A stretch of 64,000 bases of DNA. Origin: an uncultured Pseudomonadales bacterium (GTDB lineage: Bacteria > Pseudomonadota > Gammaproteobacteria > Pseudomonadales > Azotimanducaceae). Below the pieces are notes generated by a model. It saw only the letters and a list, made by a program, of their open reading frames with translations. It was not told the origin of the DNA and ran no database searches. A program made the translations under genes and the position numbers. Where the stretch lies: contig OY282455.1 of assembly GCA_958296195.1 (NCBI GenBank), positions 1,240,001-1,304,000 of the forward strand, written 5' to 3'. Positions 17,040-24,884 of this stretch are shown here, one piece after another; within the stretch, counting starts at the first letter, position 1, and each line of letters begins with the position of its first letter.

Positions 17040-17618
17040 TCACGAGTTGAACGGCCCACGGCGAGGTGTTCTAACTTGCCTCAGTTCGGAAACGCGAACC
17101 CCAAAATCCGCCTCGCTGTCACAGGCTACGGCTACATTCATCATGGCGGAGACTCTGGGCAGCCGCGCCTTGCAGGGGTGCAGGTAGAGGGACTCGTCCG
17201 CCTGCATGATGCGCCGCGCATGGCCTTGCCGGTCCCGCAGCAGCAGGTCCATGTGGCCGTAGCACTCAAAGGGGGAACCGCGCACCGGGGCGATGCGCTC
17301 CACCAGCCGGGCCAAGCGGCGGGACGGGCGTTCATGGTGGGGGCTGGTCGGTTCGCAAATCCAGGCGGTGGCGGCGTCAGCGTCCCAGAACTCCAAGCGG
17401 CCCTCAAAGCTGGCGATGTCCTCCCGCGTCATATACACCGGCCTGCAGCCGGGAAACTCCAAGCCGGGCAGCCGCACCGCCCGGCCTGCCTTGGGCTGGG
17501 CTGCTCCGTCCTTTGCGGCCTCGGGGCCGGCCAAGGGATCAGGCTGACCAGCAATGCCCGCCTTGGGTTGGGCGGCGCTGCGCTTGGCAGCCGCTTTCAG
17601 TGGTTTTGCGTCCATGCG
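17040..17618 (-). pseudogene. Truncated Uma2-family-like protein
   Basis: About 192 residues from the Met at 17618. After an Ala/Pro/Lys-rich start containing the repeat AAQPKAG twice, the protein resembles the N-terminal half of Uma2 proteins: VYMTREDIASFEGRLEFWDA, ICEPTSPHHERPSRRLARLV and GHMDLLLRDRQGHARRIMQA followed by DESLYLHP. The PD-(D/E)XK half (PDVVLEVD and a downstream Lys) is missing; instead the protein ends in an unrelated tail after CDSEADFG. It is therefore probably a broken gene. An upstream in-frame Met at 17684 belongs to a glpV scrap, not to this gene. It lies 3 bp from the mcrB start region on the same strand. Confidence 0.6.
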
Positions 17619-17648
17619 GGCATTGTAGGCCCAAGCTAGGGTGCGGGC

Positions 17649-17776
17649 TAGCACCTCGTCCTGTTGCTGCGCCAAAGAGTCCATGATCTGTTGCGGAGAA
17701 ACGGCACCGCTCCGCGACGGCCATCTTGGGCCGCCAAAGTTGGGTCAATTGTGGGTAGTCAGACAGGTTGGCGCCC
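17649..17776 (-). pseudogene. glpV: glpV 3'-end scrap
   Basis: This stretch aligns with 19118-19247 in the intact solute-binding-protein gene. It still reads NLSDYPQLTQLWRPKMA, then after a frameshift MDSLAQQQDEVLAR, against NVPDYPKLAQLWWPNVA and MDTLAQQQDEVLAR in the intact protein. It lies on the far side of the Xre/RES pair, so the pair is bracketed by a full and a degraded copy of the glpV end. Confidence 0.75.
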
Positions 17777-17778
17777 GC

Positions 17779-17888
17779 CAATGCACGAAATTCTCGGCAA
17801 CGGCGAGGGCATGGGTTTCGGCGGCCTTAGCCGCCCGCCGCCCAAGGCTGGCCTAGCGACGGACCTTGACGGTTCGTCGCCGTTGCAA
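17779..17888 (-). pseudogene. RES-toxin gene scrap
   Basis: In one frame this reads AAKAAETHALAVAENFVHW, close to AAETYALAVLENLVHW in the intact RES toxin just upstream, with an in-frame stop before it. It is fused directly to the glpV scrap at about 17777. A related scrap is found at 14737-14838. Confidence 0.7.
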
Positions 17889-17904
17889 ACATACTCGCTA
17901 AAGC

Positions 17905-18390
17905 CTATGGACTTTGGCCGGCCTTCAGGCGCCAGTCCACATAGGCGGATGTTGGCGGTTCCACCGCAATGCGGGAAAAGTCGGGATGCCGTTGATTGAA
18001 CAGCAAGTTGGATTCGTAGGGCGATACCGCTGAAGGCGCCCAGAGCACCGACGTCCTTCCTTGGTCGTACCACTGATCGCCGAGTGCGCGTGTGGAATGG
18101 AAATCGGCGGTGGTCAATGCTGCTGAACTAAAATCGTCCATCCGTTCTTGGAGAAGGCCAGCGGGAATTGTCACTCTTACGCACACCAAACTTAGTGGCA
18201 GGGCGGTTGTCTGCCAATGCACGAGATTCTCTAGAACAGCGAGGGCATAGGTTTCGGCGGCATGCACCACCCAGCGTCCGGGGCTGACCCAGCGACTGCC
18301 CCAACGGCGGGTCCCGCTTCCATCGAACGGCGGATATCGGCTTTGGACGATTCGGTATGCGTGTTTGGCGGTCTCAGGCCGGAAGACCAT
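17905..18390 (-). CDS. RES-domain toxin of an Xre/RES toxin-antitoxin pair
   Basis: About 161 residues from the ATG at 18390. The RES domain is seen as HAYRIVQSRYPPFDGSG, RRWGSRWVSPGRWVVHAAET, YALAVLENLVHW and, near the end, SPYESNLLFNQRHPDF. RES toxins degrade NAD+, halting growth (family knowledge). The start overlaps the end of the antitoxin gene by 17 bp, typical of this pair. Broken copies of its central part lie downstream at 17779-17888 and 14737-14838, so the locus has been duplicated and decayed. Confidence 0.85.
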   Translation of the reverse strand: MVFRPETAKHAYRIVQSRYPPFDGSGTRRWGSRWVSPGRWVVHAAETYALAVLENLVHWQTTALPLSLVCVRVTIPAGLLQERMDDFSSAALTTADFHSTRALGDQWYDQGRTSVLWAPSAVSPYESNLLFNQRHPDFSRIAVEPPTSAYVDWRLKAGQSP

Positions 18391-18817
18391 GCAGCCCTCG
18401 CTCGATGACTTCTTCGACCTCCCGCCCGCCGATTTCGGTGAGGGCGGCATCGAACGGCACCCGATCATCCAGTTCGGGATGGGGGCGCATCATGAAGCGG
18501 GCCGCTAGATCGGGGTCCTGAAATGCGGAAAGGGCCAAGGCGTAGAGCCGGGCAATTCGTTCCGTCGTCTCGCTGACTTGGGGATTGAGGCGCTCCGCAC
18601 GTTGATAGGTCGCCCTTGGAACGATTTTGTTCCGCAACCCCGCGCCTAGATAGCGGTGACGGTCAGGCGGCGCAAAGAAGCTAATCAGCCGATCCAGCGC
18701 CAACTTGGGAATGCCGCCGCGCACGGCGGCGTCCAAGTCCCGTAGGCTCTTGATGGGGCGGCCTAGGACGGCGGGGCCGCCCAGAATCTCTGCTATTGCA
18801 GCCGCATCCACGCTCAT
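18374..18817 (-). CDS. Xre/MbcA/ParS-family antitoxin of the RES pair
   Basis: About 147 residues from the Met at 18817 (a TTG at 18853 would add 12). The C-terminal toxin-binding domain has the family pattern: FMMRPHPELDDRVPFDAAL, TEIGGREVEEVIERGLHGL. The N-terminal half is the helical Xre-like part and includes KIVPRATYQRAERLNPQVS. It neutralises the RES NADase by blocking its active site and represses the operon (family knowledge). Gene order antitoxin-toxin with an overlap is standard. Confidence 0.85.
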   Translation of the reverse strand: MSVDAAAIAEILGGPAVLGRPIKSLRDLDAAVRGGIPKLALDRLISFFAPPDRHRYLGAGLRNKIVPRATYQRAERLNPQVSETTERIARLYALALSAFQDPDLAARFMMRPHPELDDRVPFDAALTEIGGREVEEVIERGLHGLPA

Positions 18818-18933
18818 TTGCAACACCAAGAACACATGCCTCAAGAGAGACAACCATACGCCTCAAACGAGCATGTTGCAACGGAAATCTGTCGAGAGAG
18901 TAGGGCCGTAGGCGTTTTAGGCAGGCTATCCTT

Positions 18934-20817
18934 TCAAGACGCCCGGCCTTCCCGCCAGGCGCTTATTAATTCGTCATAGGGCACGGTTTCCCCAGGCGGC
19001 TTTTCGTTGGCCAGCTTCGACTTGGGAGCGCCCGGCTGCGCCAGCCATTCTTCGGCGTCGGCCTCCGGGTTGAGTTTGGGGCCGCAGTCGCCCTGAATGC
19101 CGATGCGCTCCAAGCGAGCCAGCACCTCGTCCTGTTGTTGGGCTAGGGTGTCCATGGCCAGTTGCGGAGTGACGGCGCCGCTGACGGCGTTGGCCACATT
19201 GGGCCACCAGAGTTGGGCCAGCTTCGGATAGTCCGGCACATTGGTGCCGGTCGGGGTCCAGGCCACCCGGGCCGGGCTGCGGTAGAACTCCACCAAGCCG
19301 CCCAGCCGGGGCGCCGCCTCGGTCATGGCGGCGGAGTTCAGGTCGGATTCCCGGATCGGCGTCAGCCCCACCAAGGTCTTCTTCAGCGAAACGGTCTTGG
19401 ACACCACGAACTGGGCGTACAGCCAAGCCGCTTGGCGACGCTCCAAGGGAGTGCTCTTGAGCAAGGTCCAAGAACCGGCGTCTTGGTAGCCGAGCTTCAT
19501 GCCCTCCTGCCAATAGGGGCCGTGGGGGGAGGGCGCCATGCGCCACTTGGGGGCGCCGTCCGCATCGACTACCGCCAGCCCCGGCTCGATCATGTCCGCA
19601 GTGAAGGTGGTGTACCAGAAGATCTGCTGCGCAATGCGGCCTTGGGCCGGCACCGGCCCCGCTTCGGAGAAGGTCATGCCGGCGGCCTGGGGCGGCGCGA
19701 AGCGCTTCAGCCACTCCATGTACTTGCGCAGCGCATAGACTGCCGCCGGGCCGTTCGCCGCCCCGCCGCGGCGGACTGACGCACCCACCGGGCGGCACCC
19801 CTCAACACGGATGCCCCATTCATCCACCGGGCTGCCGTTGGGGATGCCGACATCCCCGGCGCCGGCCATGGACAGCCAAGCGTCGGTGAAGCGCCAGCCG
19901 AGGGAGGGGTCCTTCTTGCCGTAGTCCATGTGCCCATAGACCCGCTCGCCATCGATGGTTTCGACCTTTTCGGTGAAGAATTCGGCGATGTCCTCATAGG
20001 CGGACCAATTGACCGGCACCCCCAGTTCGTAGCCGTAGGCCTCGCGGAAGCGGCTGCGCAGGTCCTCGCGCTGAAACCAGTCATAACGGAACCAATAGAG
20101 GTTGGCGAACTGCTGGTCCGGCAACTGATAGAGCTTGCCGTCCGGCCCGGTGGCGAAACTGCGGCCGATGAAGTCCTCAATGTCCAGGGTGGGCAGGGTG
20201 AAGTCCGCGCCCTCTCCGGCCATGAAGTCGGAAAGCGGCACGACGTAGCCGTAGCGGGAATGGGTGCCGATCAGGTCGGAGTCGTTGACGTAGGCGTCAT
20301 AGATGTTGCGCCCGGACTGCATCTGCGTTTGCAGCTTCTCGATGACGTCGCCCTCTTGGATGAGGTCGTGGGTGACCTGCAGGCCGGTGATGTCGGCAAA
20401 GGCCCTAGTGAGCACTTCGGATTCGTAGGCGTGGGTGGTCAACGCCTCCGAGACCACGTTGATCCGCATGCCCCTCACAGGCGCCGCCGCATCGGTGAAC
20501 CAAGCCAGTTCCGCCAGTTGCGCATCGCGGCCTAGGGTGGACGGCTGAAACTCCTCATCCACCCAACGGGCGGCATTGGCGGCGTAACTCGCCTCCATCT
20601 CATCAATGGCCGGCTCGCCGCCGCAGGCGCTGAGCAGCAGCAGCCCAAGCCCGCAGACGCACCGCCGGATGGCCGAGGCGGAATTGGGGGCGGGAGGTTG
20701 CAGGGCTAAGACGGACTTTCGCTGCGTTGCGCGACGCCAACAAGTGTTCTCTACAGCTCGGTGGATAGGCTGGAAGGAACCCTGTTCCATGACGAAGATG
20801 GCAGTTTGATGCAACAT
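18934..20817 (-). CDS. glpV: Glycerol-type ABC importer solute-binding lipoprotein (GlpV-like)
   Basis: About 600 residues, the size of GlpV-type binding proteins. A lipobox LLLLSACGG marks a lipoprotein held in the periplasm. The body is a type 1 extracellular solute-binding fold with QLPDQQFANLYWFRYDWFQR and TGTNVPDYPKLAQLWWPNVA near the end. In glycerol ABC operons this gene normally follows glpU directly; here it is 7.6 kb from glpU, separated by the HEPN and YhaO/YhaN-like genes. No good start codon lies just before the signal peptide: in-frame Mets are 45 or more residues upstream. The 5' end may therefore have been altered at the insertion breakpoint. Xre/RES genes follow immediately. 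Confidence 0.8.
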   Translation of the reverse strand: MLHQTAIFVMEQGSFQPIHRAVENTCWRRATQRKSVLALQPPAPNSASAIRRCVCGLGLLLLSACGGEPAIDEMEASYAANAARWVDEEFQPSTLGRDAQLAELAWFTDAAAPVRGMRINVVSEALTTHAYESEVLTRAFADITGLQVTHDLIQEGDVIEKLQTQMQSGRNIYDAYVNDSDLIGTHSRYGYVVPLSDFMAGEGADFTLPTLDIEDFIGRSFATGPDGKLYQLPDQQFANLYWFRYDWFQREDLRSRFREAYGYELGVPVNWSAYEDIAEFFTEKVETIDGERVYGHMDYGKKDPSLGWRFTDAWLSMAGAGDVGIPNGSPVDEWGIRVEGCRPVGASVRRGGAANGPAAVYALRKYMEWLKRFAPPQAAGMTFSEAGPVPAQGRIAQQIFWYTTFTADMIEPGLAVVDADGAPKWRMAPSPHGPYWQEGMKLGYQDAGSWTLLKSTPLERRQAAWLYAQFVVSKTVSLKKTLVGLTPIRESDLNSAAMTEAAPRLGGLVEFYRSPARVAWTPTGTNVPDYPKLAQLWWPNVANAVSGAVTPQLAMDTLAQQQDEVLARLERIGIQGDCGPKLNPEADAEEWLAQPGAPKSKLANEKPPGETVPYDELISAWREGRAS

Positions 20818-21115
20818 TTGGGCGGAATTCCTCGATGGTGGGTTGTGGGTGACGCTGGAGCAACCTCTGCCCCCAGCGCTCCCAAACGCCAGTCTAGGTT
20901 AACAGAGGCGCAACCCGAAAGGTGTAGCCCACGTCTCTCCTCCAGTGCCGTGCTTGGGTCCTCCACCAGCTCTAACGGGACGGCGATAGGCTAATTTGGG
21001 GACCAAGCCTCCTGTGCCCTAAATCTCAAACCGCTCAAGCTTGTCGTGGCGATGCTGGACGGCGGGCTAGAACACTAGGGCGCCCGCATTGGTCAGGCAC
21101 CGAATCTTGTGCAGT
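20818..21115. other. Gap at the left edge of the inserted nuclease island
   Basis: About 300 bp between glpV and the HEPN gene. I see no gene, tRNA end or clear inverted repeat. It lies at one boundary of the 7.6-kb insert that splits glpV from glpU. Confidence 0.5.
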
Positions 21116-22876
21116 TTACCTGCTCGCGGTTGATGTATTTCCAGCATGGTTCCACGGAAAATAGCCCTCGAAGTCGTCATCGTTCGGGAATAGATGACTG
21201 CCTGACACCTGCGATGCATCCTGCCGAAGATATTGCGAAACATGGAAAAAACGGTGTCGATTGTGCTCCAAGGTCATGGAAAGGGTCCTGCTAGGGTGTT
21301 TTTTTAGATCTCGAATGATTTGGGTCACGCATCTTGAGAAATAGTATTGCAGATGAGCCGTCAATTCAGAGGCGAACCTTGGCACCTGGCCCATATGAAC
21401 GATCATGTTGCGAGCGCGATAGATTCTCGCTAGGTTCCACTCCAGGTGAGCCCTCGATTTGTCTAGCTGCCGTGCTAGGGCCGCCGGGTTATGGAAATTG
21501 CACCAAGACTGGTGCAGCCGAAAGCGAAGAAGCGGATGGTGCGCCACTTCCGCTAGCAGTTGATCCAACGCCAGTGTATCGGATGTTTTGCACGTCAGTG
21601 CTTCAACGACGTCCCGCGGCGACACATAGTAGCCGGTGGACCGGGCTAGAAATTGGGGCGGATGGAGATTATTGGCGCTGAAGTGGCGGTGACAGCAAAT
21701 AGCGAGATACCTCAGGTCCTTTTCGATTTGCCGCAAGGCCACTATTGGCGGGATCCATCGAAAAACTCTCTCCTCACGCCCGACTAGACACTCGAACGCT
21801 GTCCACATCGCCACCAGACCAGCCTTTGCGTCCACACTTGCAAGGGCGAGCGAGTGATGCTCCAAAGCGTTCCACAACCCTTCGTGGAGTGCGCCGGAAG
21901 GCAGGTGGTCGAGTGCCTTCCATGCTAGAGATCGGGCGTTCCGCTGGGGTATCGTTCCGAGCGATTGTTCCGTTCGGCGGCTAATGACACTTGTGCGCCG
22001 TCCGTCGTTAACGAGCACACGAGGGCTGATTTCGAGGCTCGGACGATTTCTATAGAGATTGTAAATGTCCACGATTCTGCGACAAGCGCCTATGGCCTGA
22101 TCGGCCGCTGCTTGATGCGACACGGCAACTCTTTCAAACAGTACAGCTGCACCATCCCCACTACCTTCCTGCCTAAATGTACGGCCCTGTTGGTCGTTCG
22201 GATAGTCCCTTATTCTAGCTAGGCGGAACTGGGGTGATCCTTGAAACACCGATTGGGTGGTGGCAAGTTCCCCATGCAGCCTAACGATGCAGGTGAACTT
22301 GCGCTCTTGGCGTGTCAGAGATGCTGAAATTCGGTCGACGACGGATTCGAGGGGCTGCACGATATCTTCGTTGTTTCCGACTACGGACGTATCCGTCGGC
22401 ATCCACCCGTGTTGGCGGGCATGGGCAGCCAAAAGCCGTAGGCATTCCAACGTTCGCTTCTTGTTTTTCGGCAAAGATTCTGCTTCCCGGCGCAGGGCAT
22501 CAACGAGCGTTGTCATGGCATCTGGGGATGTGCTCCTGAAGACCGCAGCCAGATCCCCCACCTCGTGCAAATCTTTTGTCGCACCGAGCTTGTCAAGCAG
22601 GCTGGCAGACCAGTGGTGGCTTCTCAGCCATGGCTGTTCTGAAGTGGCGGTTTGCTGAAGTTCCTCTTGGACGGTCTTGATGTGGCGACGCCACCGGCTG
22701 TCGTCTCGGGCCAGTTGAGCGAGGTCGGACAGCTCGGCTACGAGGAAGCGGACATCGAACGGCAGTGGTCGATACGAATCTGGCGTGTCGGAATCGAACA
22801 GTTCCTGCCACGCCAAAGCCACGAAGGCGGCGGACTCGTCAGCTCGCGAGAGGCTGTCAAGCGGTGGGAAGAGCAT
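21116..22876 (-). CDS. Large HEPN-like protein, candidate defence RNase
   Basis: 586 residues with no named family that I recognise. The C-terminal third looks like an ApeA/HEPN-type domain: AGLVAMWTAFECLVGREERV, then RARNMIVHMGQ, which carries the R-N-x-x-x-H form of the HEPN catalytic RX4-6H motif. The first 300 residues are mostly helical with a few charged blocks and could be a sensor. HEPN proteins of this shape are often anti-phage RNases. No partner gene adjoins it; the nearest are a DruA-like scrap and the YhaO/YhaN-like pair on the other strand. Confidence 0.55.
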   Translation of the reverse strand: MLFPPLDSLSRADESAAFVALAWQELFDSDTPDSYRPLPFDVRFLVAELSDLAQLARDDSRWRRHIKTVQEELQQTATSEQPWLRSHHWSASLLDKLGATKDLHEVGDLAAVFRSTSPDAMTTLVDALRREAESLPKNKKRTLECLRLLAAHARQHGWMPTDTSVVGNNEDIVQPLESVVDRISASLTRQERKFTCIVRLHGELATTQSVFQGSPQFRLARIRDYPNDQQGRTFRQEGSGDGAAVLFERVAVSHQAAADQAIGACRRIVDIYNLYRNRPSLEISPRVLVNDGRRTSVISRRTEQSLGTIPQRNARSLAWKALDHLPSGALHEGLWNALEHHSLALASVDAKAGLVAMWTAFECLVGREERVFRWIPPIVALRQIEKDLRYLAICCHRHFSANNLHPPQFLARSTGYYVSPRDVVEALTCKTSDTLALDQLLAEVAHHPLLRFRLHQSWCNFHNPAALARQLDKSRAHLEWNLARIYRARNMIVHMGQVPRFASELTAHLQYYFSRCVTQIIRDLKKHPSRTLSMTLEHNRHRFFHVSQYLRQDASQVSGSHLFPNDDDFEGYFPWNHAGNTSTASR

Positions 22877-23608
22877 GTTGGGGAAAGGTCCGATGGCCCG
22901 CCCACCCAGAGCACCAAGTACCTGCTGAGCGAGCCATCGTCCCTATTTTCGGTTTGGCCGAAGCCTCGGAACGCCAATACTAGAGGGCCCCACCGTGAAG
23001 TGTCAACATTTTGTAGGGGATCACCCGGCGCCACTTTATTATTCTCCGCAATGTGTTGATTTAATTGGAATAAGTTTGGTTTTGGACATTCGCGCTTGGA
23101 TACGCCGCAATAGCCGTTGGGTTGATTTTCGTTCTTTTTATCATGGAGGCCCTTCGCGGGCATCCGGGTCTTCTGGCGGAGACCTTCGTGAGCCCGTCCA
23201 GGTTCGAGAGGACGTGCTACTGGACGGCAGTTGGGGAGACCCAGGTGTCGCCTGGGCGCAGGGCCGGCCGCAGGCGGTTTGGATTGGCCCGACCGGGCTG
23301 AGCGAGCTCCCCAAGTGGAGGAAAACGGGTGGTACCCTGTAGCGACCCGCGCCCGAAAAACGCCCGTTCCACCCCACCCGGAACCAACCGTCCCCCGACT
23401 TCCCGCGTCCCAAATGCAGGGCCGAGCGGAACAGCTTCGCCAGCAAACGACTTTAAAATCGCCCTGGGCGCTCCCCTACACGCCATTGATCCCCGCCGAA
23501 CATGCAGTCACAATGGCTTGGGGTCGATCCGAAGTTTTGCGGAAGGCGCTAAAGGGCCGGTCTGGGGGAGGTCGGCCGTAACTAGTCATCATCGCGGAAA
23601 TTGGACAG
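22877..23608. other. Gap between the HEPN gene and the YhaO-like gene
   Basis: About 730 bp containing the promoter regions of two divergent units. The stretch 22983-23140 is noticeably AT-richer than its surroundings. The only coding trace is the DruA-like scrap at 23143-23301; the rest (23302-23608) shows no convincing gene. Confidence 0.5.
23143..23301 (+). pseudogene. DruA-like (DUF4338) gene scrap
   Basis: 52 codons starting at an ATG read HPGLLAETFVSPSRFERTCY followed by WTAVGETQ and an Arg-rich tail. This matches the conserved DUF4338 core (ETFVDPxRFxGTCYxAANW) of DruA, found in Druantia defence systems and in related transposon-linked proteins. Full-length members are several hundred residues long, so this is a 3' fragment. 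AT-rich DNA lies just upstream. Confidence 0.5.
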
Positions 23609-24883
23609 TTGGGATCCTTTCGCTTCCTTCATACCGCTGACGTTCATCTGGATAGCCCCTTGAAGGGGCTGGCTGGGCAAGAGGGAAGCGCTGCTGAAAG
23701 CATCCGTACCGCCACGCGTGGCGCATTCGAGCGGCTCGTCGGCTACGCCGTTGAAGAACGGGTTGCGTTCCTCATCATCGCCGGTGATTTGTACGACGGC
23801 GACTGGCGCGACTATAAAACCGGCCTGTTTTTCGTGAGCCAGATGGGCCGTCTTCGAGCAGCGGGTATTCCCGTCTATCTGCTCTACGGCAACCACGACG
23901 CGGAGAGTCGGATCACCCGCCGCCTCACGCTCCCCGACAACGTGAACGTCTTCGGCTCCGCAAGGCCCGAATCCTTTGAGGTCGAGGGGCTGGACGCGGT
24001 CCTGCACGGGCACAGCTTCCGGCAGCGCGACGTCGCCGACAACCTGGCCGCGGCCTACCCGGCGCCGGTTCCCGGCGCTTTCAACATCGGCGTTCTGCAC
24101 ACCGGACTCGGCGGCCTGGGCGGCCACGAGAACTATGCCCCCTGCACCCTCGACGACCTTGTCAACAAGGGATACGACTATTGGGCGCTCGGCCACGTGC
24201 ATCAGGCCCAGGTGCTCAACGAGCGGCCCCACGTCGTGTTCCCCGGCAATCTGCAAGGGCGGCATGTGCGGGAGGTCGGCCCCAAGAGCGCCTGCCTGGT
24301 CAGCGTGGAAGACGGAGAGGTCACCGACGTCACGACCTTGCCCTGCGACGTGGTCCGCTGGGCGGTCGTTACGGTGGATCTGGCGGAGATCGGCAGTGTC
24401 GCCGAGGCAGTGGACCGCATCCGGGACGCCATCGAAAGCGCCGTCGCGGATCGGGCCGAAGGCCGGCTGCTGGCGTGCCGCGTCCATCTGCAAGGGCGCA
24501 CGGAGATCCATGAACCGCTCCTGGCCGCGGACGATCGCCTTCTCGCCGAGGCGCGCTCGGCCGCGCTGGGGCTTGGCGACGACGCGGCGTGGATAGAGAA
24601 GATCGTCGTCGCCACGGAACCGGAGGCCGATCCGAAGGCTCTCGCGGAGCGCGAAGACGCCGTCGGCGAGCTGCTGCGCATGCTGCCGGAAGCGGGCGGC
24701 GACCCCCGCCTTCTGCAACCGCTTCAGGACGACGTTGGCGAGTTGATCCGCCGACTGCCCCACGAGCTGCGGTCGGAGGTAGAGGACGCGGTGTTGAAGG
24801 CGGCCGTCGACGGTGATTACGCCGGGATGATCACCGAGGTCACGCCCTACCTCTCGGCCCGGCTGATCGCGAGAGAAGGCTGA
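23609..24883 (+). CDS. YhaO/SbcD-like DNA exonuclease (Mre11 family)
   Basis: 424 residues. The calcineurin-type phosphoesterase motifs run in order: HTADVHLDSPL (residues 8-18), IIAGDLYDGDW near 57, LLYGNHDAE near 90, then IGVLHTGLGG and ALGHVHQAQ near 190, and a final FPGNLQGRH. These bind two Mn ions in Mre11/SbcD nucleases. The size and C-terminal half fit the YhaO branch. The start is a TTG at 23609. One base separates it from the large ATPase gene, forming an SbcCD-like pair for DNA end processing, probably in defence or repair. Confidence 0.85.
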   Translation: MGSFRFLHTADVHLDSPLKGLAGQEGSAAESIRTATRGAFERLVGYAVEERVAFLIIAGDLYDGDWRDYKTGLFFVSQMGRLRAAGIPVYLLYGNHDAESRITRRLTLPDNVNVFGSARPESFEVEGLDAVLHGHSFRQRDVADNLAAAYPAPVPGAFNIGVLHTGLGGLGGHENYAPCTLDDLVNKGYDYWALGHVHQAQVLNERPHVVFPGNLQGRHVREVGPKSACLVSVEDGEVTDVTTLPCDVVRWAVVTVDLAEIGSVAEAVDRIRDAIESAVADRAEGRLLACRVHLQGRTEIHEPLLAADDRLLAEARSAALGLGDDAAWIEKIVVATEPEADPKALAEREDAVGELLRMLPEAGGDPRLLQPLQDDVGELIRRLPHELRSEVEDAVLKAAVDGDYAGMITEVTPYLSARLIAREG

Positions 24884-24884
24884 C

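Noticed and set aside
17618..17684. Starting the Uma2-like gene at the Met at 17684
   Set aside because: Those 22 codons match the C-terminus of GlpV (MDSLAQQQDEVLAR) and belong to a scrap of that gene.
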